Positions 48,313 through 64,000 are shown, counted from the first letter of the stretch. The stretch is DNA of 64,000 bases from Vibrio rhizosphaerae (GCF_024347095.1 NZ_AP024903.1:3224001-3288000); one strand, 5' to 3'. Program-made: numbers and translations. Notes: a model not told the origin generated them from the letters alone.

Positions 48313-49195
48313 GATGTATCCTTTTTTCTTCACCCTTATCAATCAATGCTTCGGATTTTAACATGTCCTCCCGCCAAGATTCATGTTCCCCCAAAGACGC
48401 TGTTATTTCTGCGCCGAATAGAACAATCAACCAAGAGAAATAGACCCAAATAAACAAAATCGGAATCGCAGCCAACGCGCCATAGATCACTTGATAAGAA
48501 GGGAAATGGGTAATATAGGCCGCGAACCCGGCTTTACTGATCTCAAATAGTAATGCGGCAACGAGCGCGCCTGATAACGCATGAGTCAGCTTTACTTTCT
48601 TATTCGGTACAAGCACATACAATCCGGTGAACGCCGCAAATGAGAGTAAGAATGGCAACCGTCTGAGCACCCATTGGGAAAAACCGTGAAAGGTTTCGTT
48701 AGAGACCAAATTGAATGAGGTAATATACGATGTCACAACCAGACTGGCGCCGACCAGAAACGGCCCCAAGGTCAAAACCATCCAGTACATCGAAAAGGAG
48801 AACACCCAGCGACGCTTCTGATGAACCCGCCAGATATAATTCAACATCTTATCAATATTAGAAATCAGCGTCAGTGCAACGACAAACAGGAATAGTCCTC
48901 CCAACGCTGTCATTTTGCTCGTATTCGACACGAAATCATGTAATGCCTGATTGACGGCTTCCCCTGCGGCGGGCAAGAAATGTGTAATGACAAAGGTTTG
49001 AATGACATCTCCGGCATCATTAAAAGCAGAAAATGCAGACAGAATCGACAGTAGTACCGTCACCATCGGGACAAAAGACAACAACGAGATATAAGCCAGA
49101 TAACCGGCATTCACCTGAATTCGATCATGAATGACCCGGTGTAACAGATACCGGGCAAAGGCCCCCCAAGTATCGACTATTTTTTGTGTATTCAC
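48284..49195 (-). CDS. YihY/BrkB-family inner-membrane protein
   Basis: 303 residues from GTG 49195, with GAGG about eight bases before. The family (formerly called RNase BN or BrkB) is a six-helix inner-membrane protein of uncertain function. After a short cytoplasmic part come hydrophobic segments, with [34 protein letters not shown] and [20 protein letters not shown] as recognisable sites. An earlier ATG at 49240 is possible but the homologues begin just before the amphipathic helix. It overlaps dtd, the usual yihY-dtd-yiiD order. Confidence 0.88.
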   Translation of the reverse strand: MNTQKIVDTWGAFARYLLHRVIHDRIQVNAGYLAYISLLSFVPMVTVLLSILSAFSAFNDAGDVIQTFVITHFLPAAGEAVNQALHDFVSNTSKMTALGGLFLFVVALTLISNIDKMLNYIWRVHQKRRWVFSFSMYWMVLTLGPFLVGASLVVTSYITSFNLVSNETFHGFSQWVLRRLPFLLSFAAFTGLYVLVPNKKVKLTHALSGALVAALLFEISKAGFAAYITHFPSYQVIYGALAAIPILFIWVYFSWLIVLFGAEITASLGEHESWREDMLKSEALIDKGEEKRIHRDRTDSESK

Positions 49196-49371
49196 GACAG
49201 ATACCTCATCAGCACACCGCGGTGATTGTATAGATGACAAAATCGTTGTTTGAAGATGATATATAAGTCAGAGAAAAAATTTTATCCCTTTTCTTATCAC
49301 CATTGAGCAAGAATATGCATTTAGATTAGCAGACTAGCAGGATATCCACTGCGTGACTATCTCATCCCACG

Positions 49372-49407
49372 CATAAAATAAAAAAGGCGGAAACAATGTT
49401 CCGCCTC
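49372..49407 (-). terminator. Intrinsic terminator of bipA (minus strand)
   Basis: On the minus strand GGCGGAA, loop CATTGT, TTCCGCC, then TTTTTTATTTT. It lies 23 bp after the bipA stop. Confidence 0.92.
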
Positions 49408-49429
49408 TATCATATCAGTCCGTTAAGAC

Positions 49430-51259
49430 TTACTTTCCGCCACGATTCGCTCTTTTACGATCATTTTCGGTCAAATGCTTCTTACGAATCCGAATACTCG
49501 CAGGTGTTACTTCCACCAACTCATCATCATCAATAAATTCTATCGCCTGCTCTAATGTAAATTTAATCGCCGGAGACAGAACCTGTGCTTCATCAGTACC
49601 AGAAGCCCGCACGTTGGTCAGCTGCTTACCTTTCAAACAGTTTACCGTTAAATCATTTGAACGGTTATGAATACCAATTACTTGCCCTTCATAAACTTCA
49701 TCAGCGTGTTCAGTGAATAGACGCCCACGCTCCTGCAAGTTAAACAATGCGTAAGTCAGCGCTTTACCGGTCGCGTTAGAAATCAACACACCATTATTAC
49801 GTTGCCCGATAGAGCCACCTTTGTGTGGACCATAATGATCGAAAGTATGGTATAGCAGACCCGAACCAGAAGTCAGCGTCATAAATTCAGTCTGGAAGCC
49901 GATCAAGCCACGAGAAGGCATGATAAAGTCCATACGAACGCGACCTTTGCCGTCCGGAGACATATCTTTCAACTCACCTTTACGCACACCGATGTTTTCC
50001 ATGATGCCACCTTGATGCTCTTCCATCACATCAATCGTCACCACTTCAAAAGGTTCAAGTAGCTGGCCGTTCTCTTCTTTCAGAATAACTTCAGGGCGAG
50101 AAACCGCGAGCTCAAAGCCTTCGCGACGCATATTCTCGATCAAAATCGACAAATGCAACTCACCACGACCGGAGACTCGGAATTTGTCTGGATCGTCGGT
50201 TTGTTCAACGCGCAGCGCAACGTTATGAACCAACTCTTTTTCCAAACGTTCCAGAATATTACGAGAGGTGACAAATTTCCCTTCTTTACCGGCAAAAGGT
50301 GAAGTATTCACCTGGAAAGTCATCGTAACTGTCGGCTCATCAACTGAAAGTGCCGGTAACGCTTCAATGTTATTCACATCACAAATCGTATCTGAGATTT
50401 TCAGCTCACCCAGACCTGTAATGGCAACAATGTCACCTGCGGTAGCACGCTCAACTTCGTGTCGCTCCAGTCCCAGATAACCGAGGACAGTCCCGACTTT
50501 ACCGTTTCTCTTCTTACCATCTGCACCAATAATGCTCACTTGCTGGTTCGATTTAACGGTTCCGCGAGTCACTCGACCGACACCGATAACGCCGACATAA
50601 GAGCTATAATCCAACTGGGAGATTTGCATCTGCAACGGCCCATCCAGATCAACATCAGGTGAAGCAACATTATCAACGATGGTTTGGAAAAGTGGTTCCA
50701 TATTCTCGCCGGTTTCGCCTTCTTCTAGCGAAGCCCAGCCGTTTAGTGCTGAAGCATAAACCACTTGGAAATCTAACTGCTCATCGGACGCACCCAGATT
50801 ATCAAATAGATCAAATACTTGATCCATTACCCAATCGGGACGAGCGCCTGGTCGGTCAATTTTGTTAATAACCACAATCGGTTTCAATCCATGCGCAAAT
50901 GCTTTTTGCGTGACGAAACGGGTTTGCGGCATTGGACCATCAACGGCATCAACGATAAGCAGAACAGAGTCAACCATGGACATAATCCGCTCAACTTCAC
51001 CACCGAAGTCCGCGTGTCCAGGGGTGTCAACGATATTGATATGGTGATCGTGCCAGTTAATCGCTGTATTCTTAGCTAGGATTGTAATGCCACGCTCTTT
51101 CTCAATATCATTCGAGTCCATGACTCGTTCTTCAACTTCACCGCGAGACTGTAAAGTTCCGGATTGTTGTAATAGCTTATCAACCAAGGTTGTTTTACCG
51201 TGGTCAACGTGCGCAATGATCGCAATATTTCTTAGTTTATCAATCTGTGGTGTTGTCAT
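49430..51259 (-). CDS. bipA: Ribosome-associated GTPase BipA (TypA)
   Basis: 609 residues (607 in E. coli). BipA is a translational GTPase with roles in 50S assembly and stress or cold adaptation. The G domain begins [18 protein letters not shown] (G1), then [14 protein letters not shown] (G3) and [13 protein letters not shown] (G4); EF-G-like domains 2, 3 and 5 and the BipA C-terminal domain (GHIHNRS-type [18 protein letters not shown]) follow. The open frame begins at 51334, but M26 with the family start [11 protein letters not shown] is the real one. It is divergent from glnA, 543 bp apart. Confidence 0.97.
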   Translation of the reverse strand: MTTPQIDKLRNIAIIAHVDHGKTTLVDKLLQQSGTLQSRGEVEERVMDSNDIEKERGITILAKNTAINWHDHHINIVDTPGHADFGGEVERIMSMVDSVLLIVDAVDGPMPQTRFVTQKAFAHGLKPIVVINKIDRPGARPDWVMDQVFDLFDNLGASDEQLDFQVVYASALNGWASLEEGETGENMEPLFQTIVDNVASPDVDLDGPLQMQISQLDYSSYVGVIGVGRVTRGTVKSNQQVSIIGADGKKRNGKVGTVLGYLGLERHEVERATAGDIVAITGLGELKISDTICDVNNIEALPALSVDEPTVTMTFQVNTSPFAGKEGKFVTSRNILERLEKELVHNVALRVEQTDDPDKFRVSGRGELHLSILIENMRREGFELAVSRPEVILKEENGQLLEPFEVVTIDVMEEHQGGIMENIGVRKGELKDMSPDGKGRVRMDFIMPSRGLIGFQTEFMTLTSGSGLLYHTFDHYGPHKGGSIGQRNNGVLISNATGKALTYALFNLQERGRLFTEHADEVYEGQVIGIHNRSNDLTVNCLKGKQLTNVRASGTDEAQVLSPAIKFTLEQAIEFIDDDELVEVTPASIRIRKKHLTENDRKRANRGGK

Positions 51260-51495
51260 GGATTCATCATCATTGTCAAAGTTCAATTCCCGCTCTTTGA
51301 TGTAACTGGATTTCGGGATAAAAAAAACGCTCAATAATGTACCAGATTTTGAAGAAATGCCCAGAAATATGTGATCTAAAACAAGCTTATTTCTTCTATT
51401 CGTACATCAAATCACTCTTCTATAGTTTAGCCTTTGCAATCCATCATGTTAAAAAAACAGTTGCGATCAAAATTTTTCACGGCCAGAAAGCGGAA

Positions 51496-51518
51496 AAAAC
51501 CGTCAAATGCCGTTTGAC
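51496..51518 (-). terminator. Terminator-like hairpin upstream of bipA (minus strand)
   Basis: On the minus strand, GTCAAA, loop CGGCA, TTTGAC, then GG and a TTTTTT run (51495-51500). It lies about 240 bp before the bipA start, pointing to bipA. It may end a transcript coming from the glnA side or attenuate bipA. The six-bp stem is A/T-rich and weak. Confidence 0.4.
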
Positions 51519-51585
51519 AAATTGCCTATTCATAGGGCTGAATAGAGAGGTGTTTGGCAACTATTGGTGCAACCCAAATTAAACC

Positions 51586-51600
51586 GCACCACAATAGTGC
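51586..51600. promoter_or_regulatory. NtrC binding site upstream of glnA
   Basis: GCACCACAATAGTGC fits the NtrC consensus GCACCA-N3-TGGTGC with one mismatch in the second half. It lies about 100 bp before the sigma-54 promoter, the normal enhancer distance. Confidence 0.85.
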
Positions 51601-51685
51601 ATTACGCAAATCATTTTAGTGCAATGATTGATAACTGAAAGCTCATTATCTTATTAATGCATTGAATTTAAAGGATTTTTAATCA

Positions 51686-51701
51686 TGGCACGATTTTGGC
51701 T
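51686..51701 (+). promoter_or_regulatory. Sigma-54 promoter of glnA
   Basis: TGGCACGATTTTGGCT has the -24 GG and -12 GC with the required 10-bp spacing and differs from TGGCACG-N4-TTGCW by one base in the -12 element. The transcript would start near 51711, about 90 bp before the glnA ATG. Confidence 0.85.
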
Positions 51702-51802
51702 AGTAAACTTCTAGCTTCAGTTAACGTGATAAACACAAAGTTAATTGATGCTTAAACCAAGTCGAGCTTTTACCGATTTTTTAACACTGGAGGTTGTCCA
51801 AG

Positions 51803-53212
51803 ATGTCAGTAGAAAATGTTCTATCGCTGATCCAAGAAAACGAAGTTAAGTTTGTTGATTTGCGCTTTACAGATACAAAGGGTAAAGAGCAACACGTTTC
51901 TATTCCTGCTCACCAAATCGATGCTGACTTCTTCGAAGAAGGTAAAATGTTTGATGGTTCATCTATTGCCGGCTGGAAAGGAATTAACGAATCTGACATG
52001 GTCTTGATGCCAGATGCCTCAACTGCTGTTTTAGACCCATTTACAGAAGACTCCACATTAAATATCCGTTGTGACATTTTAGAGCCAGCGACCATGCAAG
52101 GTTATGATCGTGACCCTCGCTCTATCGCACAGCGCGCTGAAGAATATATGCGTTCAACCGGGATTGCGGATACCGTTCTATTCGGTCCGGAACCTGAATT
52201 CTTCCTGTTTGACGATGTAAAATACTCAACCAGCATGTCTGGTTCTTTCTACAAAATCGATGATATCGAAGCTGCGTGGAATACAGGCTCAGAGATCGAA
52301 GGCGGTAACAAAGGTCACCGTCCAGGCATTAAAGGCGGTTACTTCCCTGTTGCTCCTGTGGACTCATCTCAAGACATCCGTAGTGCCATGTGTTTGATTA
52401 TGGAAGAGATGGGATTGGTTGTTGAAGCGCACCACCACGAAGTTGCAACCGCAGGCCAGAACGAGATCGCTTGCCGTTTCAATACCATGACGCTGAAAGC
52501 AGATGAAATCCAAATCTATAAATACGTTGTCCATAACGTTGCTCATGCATTTGGTAAAACTGCGACTTTCATGCCGAAACCACTTGTTGGAGACAACGGC
52601 TCTGGTATGCACTGTCACCAATCTCTGGCAAAAGACGGTGTCAACTTGTTTGCCGGTGATAAATACGGCGGTTTGTCTGAAACTGCGTTATTCTACATCG
52701 GTGGTATCATCAAGCACGCTCGTGCAATCAACGCATTCGCAAACGCTTCAACAAACTCATACAAGCGTTTAGTTCCAGGATTCGAAGCACCGGTTATGCT
52801 TGCTTATTCTGCTCGTAACCGTAGTGCATCAATCCGTATTCCTGTGGTACCAAGCCCGAAAGCTCGTCGTATCGAAGTTCGCTTCCCAGATCCAACAGCT
52901 AACCCATATCTTGCTTTTGCAGCAATGCTGATGGCTGGTCTGGACGGTATTAAGAACAAGATTCATCCTGGAGATTCAGCAGATAAAGACTTGTATGATC
53001 TGCCAGCAGAAGAAGCAGCACAAATTCCGACAGTTGCAGAATCTCTGCAACAAGCACTGGAAGCTTTGGATGCGGATCGTGAGTTCTTAACAGCCGGTGG
53101 CGTATTCTCTGATGATTTCATCGATTCTTACATCGCTCTGAAATCAGATGATGTGACTCGCATCAATATGACAACTCACCCACTTGAATTCGACATGTAC
53201 TACTCTGTATAG
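51803..53212 (+). CDS. glnA: Glutamine synthetase, type I
   Basis: 469 residues, identical in length to E. coli GlnA. It makes glutamine from glutamate, ammonia and ATP. The beta-grasp N domain is followed by the catalytic barrel with [13 protein letters not shown], the ATP/glutamate signature [20 protein letters not shown], and the active-site loop PGFEAPVML with Glu. Tyr398 in [11 protein letters not shown] is the adenylylation site. GGAGG lies nine bases before ATG 51803; an in-frame TTG at 51794 is rejected. Sigma-54 and NtrC control is read directly in the upstream DNA, and a terminator separates it from glnLG. Confidence 0.98.
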   Translation: MSVENVLSLIQENEVKFVDLRFTDTKGKEQHVSIPAHQIDADFFEEGKMFDGSSIAGWKGINESDMVLMPDASTAVLDPFTEDSTLNIRCDILEPATMQGYDRDPRSIAQRAEEYMRSTGIADTVLFGPEPEFFLFDDVKYSTSMSGSFYKIDDIEAAWNTGSEIEGGNKGHRPGIKGGYFPVAPVDSSQDIRSAMCLIMEEMGLVVEAHHHEVATAGQNEIACRFNTMTLKADEIQIYKYVVHNVAHAFGKTATFMPKPLVGDNGSGMHCHQSLAKDGVNLFAGDKYGGLSETALFYIGGIIKHARAINAFANASTNSYKRLVPGFEAPVMLAYSARNRSASIRIPVVPSPKARRIEVRFPDPTANPYLAFAAMLMAGLDGIKNKIHPGDSADKDLYDLPAEEAAQIPTVAESLQQALEALDADREFLTAGGVFSDDFIDSYIALKSDDVTRINMTTHPLEFDMYYSV

Positions 53213-53238
53213 TCCGCATTTCATACTCTTGTTATCAG

Positions 53239-53260
53239 GCCCGCCTCTGGCGGGCTTTTT
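53239..53260 (+). terminator. Intrinsic terminator of glnA
   Basis: GCCCGCC (53239-53245), TCT loop, GGCGGGC (53249-53255), then five T. Some read-through into glnLG is normal in enterobacteria. Confidence 0.92.
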
Positions 53261-53526
53261 CATACCAACTAAAGATTACTTATTGAAATATAATCATAAA
53301 TCTTTTAGTAAACCTCACAAATAAAGGGCATATCAGGCAAGATAATTGCATTCATATCTAAAGTAATAACCCATGGCTACCGTTGTCGTGAAATTGGACT
53401 CAAAGCATTGTTGGACGGGCTAATTTCAAAGAAGAGAAACTTGTATTTATCCCTTAGTTAGCCATACTCATACTATTAACGCACCATTTTTGTGCAATGC
53501 TTCATTTTGGAACATGGTAACCATTC
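53261..53526. other. glnA-glnL intergenic region
   Basis: About 266 bp with no recognisable gene. The only clear signal is an NtrC site at 53481-53495, listed separately. A 15-codon ATG frame at 53372 has no support. Confidence 0.5.
53481..53495. promoter_or_regulatory. NtrC binding site upstream of glnLG
   Basis: GCACCATTTTTGTGC matches GCACCA-N3-TGGTGC with one mismatch (TTGTGC). It lies 32 bp before the glnL start, where it would cover the glnL promoter and repress it, as NtrC does in enterobacteria. Confidence 0.82.
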
Positions 53527-54576
53527 ATGAATAGTGAACTTAGTACGACAATATTGAATAATATTGTGACATCCACACTAATACTGGATGAGTCTTTATG
53601 TGTCCGCTATGCAAACCCTTCTGCGGAGCAATTATTCTCACAAAGTGCCAAACGGATTATTAACCAGCCTCTCTCCAATTTAATTCAACATGCATCTCTT
53701 GACCTCGCACTCCTCTCTCAACCCCTGCAGAGTGGTCAAAGTATTACCGATAGTGACGTAACATTTGTGGTTGATGGTAAACCTCTGATGCTAGAAGTGA
53801 CGGTTAGCCCATTAACTTGGCAAAAAAAGTTAATGTTATTAGTCGAGATGAGAAAAATAGGTCAACAGCGTCGTCTGAGTCAGGAGTTAAACCAACATGC
53901 TCAACAGCAGGCTGCAAAGTTACTTGTGCGAGGGTTAGCTCATGAGATTAAGAATCCACTCGGAGGTCTGAGAGGCGCTGCACAACTGTTAGAAAGAATG
54001 CTCCCAGATCAGAATCTGACAGAATATACACAAATTATTATTGAGCAGGCTGACCGGCTTCGCTCTTTGGTTGACCGGCTACTTGGACCACAAAAGCCAG
54101 GAAAAAAACGGTCAGAAAACTTGCACTTAATTCTGGAGAAAGTCCGTCAGTTGGTTGAGCTTGATGCGCGTTCTCACCTTGTAATTGAGCGGGATTATGA
54201 CCCAAGTTTGCCCAATATTATGATGGATATGGACCAAATTGAGCAGGCACTACTGAATATTGTCAGTAATGCTGCACAAATTTTGTCATCACAGCCACAT
54301 GGTAAAATCACACTTCGCACCAGAACAGTGCATCAAGCCAATATACATGGACAACGGCACAAGCTCGTTGCGCGAATTGAAATCATAGATAACGGACCAG
54401 GAATTCCAAATGAGTTGCAGGATACGCTCTTCTATCCGATGGTCAGCGGGAGAGAAGGAGGGAGCGGACTGGGATTATCGATTTCTCAAAATTTAATCGA
54501 TCAACATAATGGCAAAATCGAGGTGGAAAGCTGGCCGGGACGGACTGTTTTTACCATTTATCTGCCAATTAATTAA
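53527..54576 (+). CDS. glnL: Nitrogen regulation sensor kinase NtrB
   Basis: 349 residues (349 in E. coli). NtrB phosphorylates NtrC under nitrogen limitation and acts as its phosphatase when PII binds. It is cytoplasmic, with no membrane helix. An N-terminal PAS domain (about 5-100, LILDESLCVRYANPSAEQLF) precedes the HisKA domain with His139 in VRGLAHEIKNPLGGLRG and a HATPase domain with NIVSNAAQIL, DNGPGIP and GGSGLGLSI. It is 105 bp before glnG in the same direction and carries an NtrC site before its start. Confidence 0.97.
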   Translation: MNSELSTTILNNIVTSTLILDESLCVRYANPSAEQLFSQSAKRIINQPLSNLIQHASLDLALLSQPLQSGQSITDSDVTFVVDGKPLMLEVTVSPLTWQKKLMLLVEMRKIGQQRRLSQELNQHAQQQAAKLLVRGLAHEIKNPLGGLRGAAQLLERMLPDQNLTEYTQIIIEQADRLRSLVDRLLGPQKPGKKRSENLHLILEKVRQLVELDARSHLVIERDYDPSLPNIMMDMDQIEQALLNIVSNAAQILSSQPHGKITLRTRTVHQANIHGQRHKLVARIEIIDNGPGIPNELQDTLFYPMVSGREGGSGLGLSISQNLIDQHNGKIEVESWPGRTVFTIYLPIN

Positions 54577-54681
54577 TCATGACTTGTTCAACGACATGAA
54601 TTCATGAAAAAACGATTTTAGAAGTAAAAAATTTTAACGCTTTCAACGTTAGTCACAGATGCTGTTTAAGGAATACTGATT

Positions 54682-56085
54682 ATGAGTAAAGGATACGTAT
54701 GGGTTGTTGATGACGATAGTTCGATTCGATGGGTCATGGAAAAAACCCTGTCTTCAGCCAACATCAAGTGTGAAACTTTCTCCGATGCAGAAAGTGTTCT
54801 GATGGCTCTGGAAAGAGAATCCCCTGACGTACTCGTATCTGACATACGTATGCCCGGTATCGACGGTATTGAACTGTTGCATCAAGTCCACTCTCGCTCA
54901 CCAGAACTCCCTGTCATCATTATGACAGCTCATTCTGATTTAGATGCAGCCGTCAATGCTTATCAAAAGGGGGCTTTTGAATATTTACCTAAACCTTTTG
55001 ATGTTGATGAAACATTAACCTTAGTCGAACGCGCGATTGCCCATGGCCAAGAACAGCGGAAAGATCAGACCGGCCGCCTGACCAATACGGATGATACCCC
55101 GGAGATTATTGGCGAGGCTCCAGCCATGCAGGAGGTATTCAGAGCCATCGGACGCCTTTCCCGCTCTTCAATTTCTGTTCTGATCAATGGTGAATCAGGA
55201 ACGGGTAAAGAGTTAGTCGCTCATGCTTTGCATCGACATAGTCCACGAGCACAAAAGCCATTCATTGCCTTAAATATGGCAGCGATCCCGAAAGATTTAA
55301 TTGAATCAGAGTTATTCGGTCATGAAAAAGGAGCATTTACCGGTGCCAATAACGTCAGACAGGGACGTTTTGAGCAGGCCAACGGCGGTACGCTCTTTCT
55401 CGATGAAATCGGTGACATGCCACTTGATATCCAAACGCGTCTATTGCGAGTCCTCGCTGATGGGCAGTTTTATCGTGTCGGCGGGCATTCGGCAATCAAA
55501 GTGGATGTACGAATTGTAGCAGCAACACACCAAAACCTTGAAAAACTTGTTCATCAGGGTAAGTTCCGAGAAGACCTGTTCCACCGTTTGAACGTCATCA
55601 GAATTCAAATTCCCGCACTCAGAGAACGCCGTCAGGATATAGAAAAGCTGGCTAAACACTTTTTAGCTCTGGCAGCCAAAGAACTTGGCGTAGAGATGAA
55701 AACGCTACATCCCAAATCATTAGAGATTCTGAATCGTCTTGATTGGCCGGGCAATGTGCGGCAATTAGAAAACATGTGCCGTTGGTTAACTGTGATGGCA
55801 AGTGGCACAGAAGTGCTTCCGAATGACTTACCTTCCGAACTTTTATCAGAAAAGAAAAATATTGAGTTCGACAATGATACCAGCTGGCAGAAGCAATTGG
55901 ACGCTTGGGCAAGAACGGCGCTGTCTGCCGGAGAAACGGATCTGCTATCCTATGCTTTACCTGAATTTGAACGGATTCTGCTAGAGGCTGCATTAAACCA
56001 TACCAATGGGCATAAACAGGATGCAGCTAAAGTATTGGGATGGGGACGGAATACGTTAACCCGAAAACTCAAAGAGCTCTACTAA
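54682..56085 (+). CDS. glnG: Nitrogen regulation response regulator NtrC
   Basis: 467 residues (469 in E. coli). NtrC activates sigma-54 promoters during nitrogen limitation. The receiver domain has phospho-acceptor Asp54 (VSDIRMPG) and Lys in YLPKPFD. The AAA+ domain has Walker [14 protein letters not shown] (about 167-179), the sigma-54 contact loop GAFTGA in [11 protein letters not shown], and Walker [14 protein letters not shown]. The C-terminal Fis-type helix-turn-helix is [19 protein letters not shown]. It forms the ntrBC operon with glnL. No terminator is seen right after the stop. Confidence 0.98.
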   Translation: MSKGYVWVVDDDSSIRWVMEKTLSSANIKCETFSDAESVLMALERESPDVLVSDIRMPGIDGIELLHQVHSRSPELPVIIMTAHSDLDAAVNAYQKGAFEYLPKPFDVDETLTLVERAIAHGQEQRKDQTGRLTNTDDTPEIIGEAPAMQEVFRAIGRLSRSSISVLINGESGTGKELVAHALHRHSPRAQKPFIALNMAAIPKDLIESELFGHEKGAFTGANNVRQGRFEQANGGTLFLDEIGDMPLDIQTRLLRVLADGQFYRVGGHSAIKVDVRIVAATHQNLEKLVHQGKFREDLFHRLNVIRIQIPALRERRQDIEKLAKHFLALAAKELGVEMKTLHPKSLEILNRLDWPGNVRQLENMCRWLTVMASGTEVLPNDLPSELLSEKKNIEFDNDTSWQKQLDAWARTALSAGETDLLSYALPEFERILLEAALNHTNGHKQDAAKVLGWGRNTLTRKLKELY

Positions 56086-56347
56086 ACATCAAGGATGATT
56101 AAATAGGGTATTGAATGATTTCAGTGGCTATTCGTCAGCAGTCGGACAGAACTAGCCACAACTCCCCCATTCCATCTGAGAACAGACCGATGAATCGGGC
56201 GATAAAACGTGAACCACTCTGCCGACAAACAACCAGCGGAGAAACGTCACAAGACGCCTCTTTTAAAAACGAAAGCCAAACGCACTGAACGACCGCACCA
56301 CCTGACCGGCCAATCACAATAATGATATATCTCACCGCCAGATACGA
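56086..56347. other. Intergenic region between glnG and the rRNA terminator
   Basis: About 260 bp without a convincing gene. A short minus-strand frame (56135-56335, 66 codons) has no ribosome site and no family resemblance. A glnG terminator was not found. Confidence 0.5.
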
Positions 56348-56376
56348 AAAAACCCCAGCATTGCTGCTGAGGTCTT
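56348..56376 (-). terminator. Intrinsic terminator of the rRNA operon
   Basis: On the minus strand CCTCAGCA, loop GCAA, TGCTGGGG, then TTTTTTCG. It follows tRNA-Asp by about 10 bp and ends the 16S-23S-5S-Asp operon. Confidence 0.9.
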
Positions 56377-56383
56377 AAACAAG

Positions 56384-56460
56384 TGGCGGAGCGGACGGGA
56401 CTCGAACCCGCGACCCCCGGCGTGACAGGCCGGTATTCTAACCAACTGAACTACCGCTCC
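56384..56460 (-). tRNA. tRNA-Asp (anticodon GTC)
   Basis: 77 nt including an encoded CCA. Acceptor GGAGCGG, D arm TTCAGTTGGTTAGAAT, anticodon stem-loop GCCTGTCACGC with GTC at position 34-36, and T arm CGGGTTCGAGTCCCG. It is the last gene of the rRNA operon, distal to 5S, as in some enterobacterial operons. Confidence 0.97.
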
Positions 56461-56476
56461 ACTGAGGTATTTCTCT

Positions 56477-56511
56477 CTAAATAAAGTCTTATCAATAACC
56501 GCTTTATTTAG
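56477..56511 (-). other. Inverted repeat in the 5S/tRNA-Asp spacer
   Basis: CTAAATAAAG (56477-56486) and CTTTATTTAG (56502-56511) are perfect 10-bp arms with a 15-nt loop, between 5S and tRNA-Asp. It is a likely processing hairpin of the rRNA precursor. The rest of 56461-56621 has further imperfect hairpins and no gene. Confidence 0.6.
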
Positions 56512-56621
56512 AAGTTTGTCGCTGTGCGATGAGGATTTTGAAGCGAGACGCGCAGTGTGCAAACGCACATGAGCATCGCAGCTATCAAAAGCATCAAGCT
56601 TCAGTAGACAAACTGCAAATA

Positions 56622-56741
56622 AAGCCTGGCGATGTCCTACTCTCACATGGGGAGACCCCACACTACCATCGGCGCTGTTTCGTTTCACGACTGAGTTCGG
56701 CATGGAATCAGGTGGGTCCAAAACGCTATGGTCGCCAAGCA
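56622..56741 (-). rRNA. 5S ribosomal RNA
   Basis: About 120 nt, starting TGCTTGGCGACCATAGCG and ending in GCCAGGCTT. The ends pair (TGCTTGGCG with CGCCAGGC), and the internal GCCGAACTCAG and GGGGTCTCCCCATGTGAGAG are universal 5S features. The ends are set by this pairing and may be off by a base or two. Last rRNA of the first operon, 85 bp after the 23S. Confidence 0.96.
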
Positions 56742-56826
56742 AATTCTTCAATTCGGAAAGCCGTCTTTTTTGTTCTCTACACAATCAATTTGTTCTTATT
56801 GAGCCACAAAACCCCTTCGGTGTTGT

Positions 56827-59715
<2,889 letters not shown>

Positions 59716-60150
59716 ATACAACCCGAAGAAGTCTTTTTTGCTTGGTCTTTTTCCCTGAATACGGCGTTAGCATCGAAGGCTGCTTGGTTGCTATCAGACG
59801 ATAGCGCCCTGCGACATCCTTCTTGCTGCCTTGTCTCAGGCAAAAATCCTCAGCGCAAAAACCTAAGGGTTGATATCATCAACTAATTAGGTGTCACACA
59901 ATATTTTATACATGAGTGTGTGACTTGGTTTTGCCGGACTCAATTTGAACACACAGTTGCCTGTGTATTCCCAAGAACACTTGATTGTGTTGGTCTTTCT
60001 CTTTCGAGAAAGTATTGAGAACTTTTACAAATAATCATCTGTTTCCAAAGAAACAAACATTATTTTGTCAGCTTTCCAAATTGTTAAAGAGCAATGATTT
60101 TGTATCGACAAAACCATGTTTAAAGATTCTTCATTAAAAACCCTTAAAGA
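59716..60150 (-). other. 16S-23S spacer, tRNA-to-23S part
   Basis: The spacer between tRNA-Ala and 23S. It contains a boxA-type antitermination element (GCTCTTTAACAA on the minus strand, 60081-60092) and the 5' half of the 23S processing stem (59716-59730). No second tRNA gene is present. Confidence 0.8.
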
Positions 60151-60226
<76 letters not shown>

Positions 60227-60250
60227 AGATACGACTCTTTGCTTATAAAC

Positions 60251-60279
60251 CAAATCAATCTGTGTGGACACTCATCCAA
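60251..60279 (-). other. 16S processing stem, 3' half
   Basis: The minus-strand trailer of 16S pairs with the leader at 62021-62046: the leader's TCTGTGTGGGCACTCGTC matches the complement of the trailer with few mismatches. Together they form the long stem cut by RNase III to release pre-16S. Confidence 0.75.
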
Positions 60280-60291
60280 AATATCTTTACG

Positions 60292-61833
<1,542 letters not shown>

Positions 61834-62123
61834 AAGTTTTTGTGACACGATGTGTCGGCTCAATGAATACTGCTTTTTGTCTCTGCTTTAAAAGCAGAAG
61901 CAAAAAGTGACATTACATAAGTAATGTTGAATTGACTGTGCTCTTGTTGAATAACAGTTGCCTGTATTCAACTTGATTTGGTCACTCGATTCATTGATAA
62001 AATCTTTTTGGATATTTATCGACGAGTGCCCACACAGATTGATTGGTCTATATTGTTAAAGAGCTTTGCTTTCAGTGCTTTAGCACTTAGGCAGGACGCG
62101 TATAATACGCTTCCCACGTTGAA
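61834..62123 (-). promoter_or_regulatory. rRNA operon leader
   Basis: About 270 nt between the promoter and 16S. It carries a boxA antitermination element (AGCTCTTTAACAA on the minus strand, 62053-62065) and the 5' half of the 16S processing stem (62021-62046). It also holds an imperfect hairpin GCTTCTGCTTTTAAAGCAGAG (near 61885-61910 region). No coding content. Confidence 0.75.
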
Positions 62124-62129
62124 AGTCAA
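62102..62129 (-). promoter_or_regulatory. rRNA operon promoter
   Basis: On the minus strand, -35 TTGACT (62124-62129), a 16-bp spacer, -10 TATTAT (62102-62107), and a GC-rich discriminator ACGCGTCC. This is the rrn P1 pattern. An A/T-rich UP-like stretch lies before the -35. Only one such promoter was found between the tandem operons. Confidence 0.88.
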
Positions 62130-62196
62130 CATAAAACTTTCATCTTTCAAAAGCTTTATGGTGACCTGCTTCTTGACGAAGCAAGTAACGCAAATA

Positions 62197-62316
62197 AAGC
62201 CTGGCGATGTCCTACTCTCACATGGGGAGACCCCACACTACCATCGGCGCTGTTTCGTTTCACGACTGAGTTCGGCATGGAATCAGGTGGGTCCAAAACG
62301 CTATGGTCGCCAAGCA
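62197..62316 (-). rRNA. 5S ribosomal RNA (second operon)
   Basis: A second 5S copy with the same sequence as the one at 56622-56741. It ends the upstream rRNA operon, whose 23S follows from 62400. No tRNA-Asp follows it and no strong intrinsic terminator is seen before the next promoter, about 67 bp away. Confidence 0.96.
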
Positions 62317-62399
62317 AATTCTTTAATTCGGAAAGCCGTCTTTCTGTTCTCTACACAATCAATCGTTCTTATTGAGCCACAAAACCCCTTCGGTGTTGT

Positions 62400-64000
<1,601 letters not shown>

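Larger units (their letters stand above)
51260..51802. other. bipA-glnA divergent intergenic region
   Basis: About 540 bp without a gene. It holds a hairpin facing bipA (51502-51518), an NtrC site (51586-51600) and a sigma-54 promoter (51686-51701) facing glnA, entered separately. A partial second NtrC-like site GGCAACTATTGGTGCAA lies at 51556-51572. The bipA promoter was not located with confidence. Confidence 0.7.

Noticed and set aside
56135..56335. A 66-codon minus-strand frame between glnG and the rRNA terminator
   Set aside because: No ribosome site, no family resemblance, and it lies downstream of the rRNA terminator.

Overview
The window looks like a chromosomal segment of a Vibrio or close Vibrionaceae relative. 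The clues are the dusB-fis pair, the greB-tex, bioH/comF-nfuA, nudE-cysQ, gspC-N (eps), hslRO-pckA and bipA/glnA-glnLG neighbourhoods, and rRNA operons carrying tRNA-Ala(GGC). The species cannot be fixed from the sequence alone. Most genes are housekeeping and intact. No prophage, CRISPR array, insertion sequence or integron was seen.

Layout. 1-4.7 kb: the end of aroQ, accB-accC (acetyl-CoA carboxylase), prmA, and dusB-fis behind a GC-rich, stringent-type promoter. 4.7-14.1 kb is the accessory part: a broken reading frame, a PH-like membrane protein, a GNAT acetyltransferase, a small DUF1127-like gene divergent from a LysR regulator, then a minus-strand operon dabB-dabA-sua5-(truncated SDR). 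DabAB is an energy-coupled inorganic-carbon uptake system, and a second LysR regulator diverges from it. 14.3-22.5 kb: two chemoreceptors with periplasmic Cache-type domains flank manA and purH-purD, and purH has a PurR-like operator.

22.8-30.1 kb: greB-tex, a Vibrio-type hypothetical, bioH divergent from comF, nfuA, and nudE-cysQ. 30.2-41.4 kb: a complete 12-gene type II secretion operon (gspC to gspN, minus strand) with many short overlaps that suggest translational coupling. Its prepilin peptidase is not in the window. 41.6-49.2 kb: hslR-hslO, pckA with a terminator-like hairpin in its leader, an AsmA-family gene, a GNAT-thioesterase fusion, dtd and a YihY/BrkB membrane protein.

49.4-56.1 kb is the nitrogen-control block: bipA divergent from glnA, then glnL (ntrB) and glnG (ntrC). 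A sigma-54 promoter and a near-consensus NtrC site precede glnA, and another NtrC site precedes glnL, so the autoregulatory circuit can be read in the DNA. 56.3-64.0 kb holds two tandem rRNA operons on the minus strand. The first is complete: 16S, tRNA-Ala, 23S, 5S, tRNA-Asp, terminator. The second enters from the right edge (3' part of 23S, then 5S). Its 5S ends only about 67 bp before the -35 box of the next operon.

No clearly undescribed system was found. The most unusual items are the dabBA-sua5-SDR operon with an SDR lacking its cofactor-binding N terminus, the DUF1127-like/LysR pair, the terminator-like hairpins ahead of pckA and bipA, and the closely packed rRNA operons.
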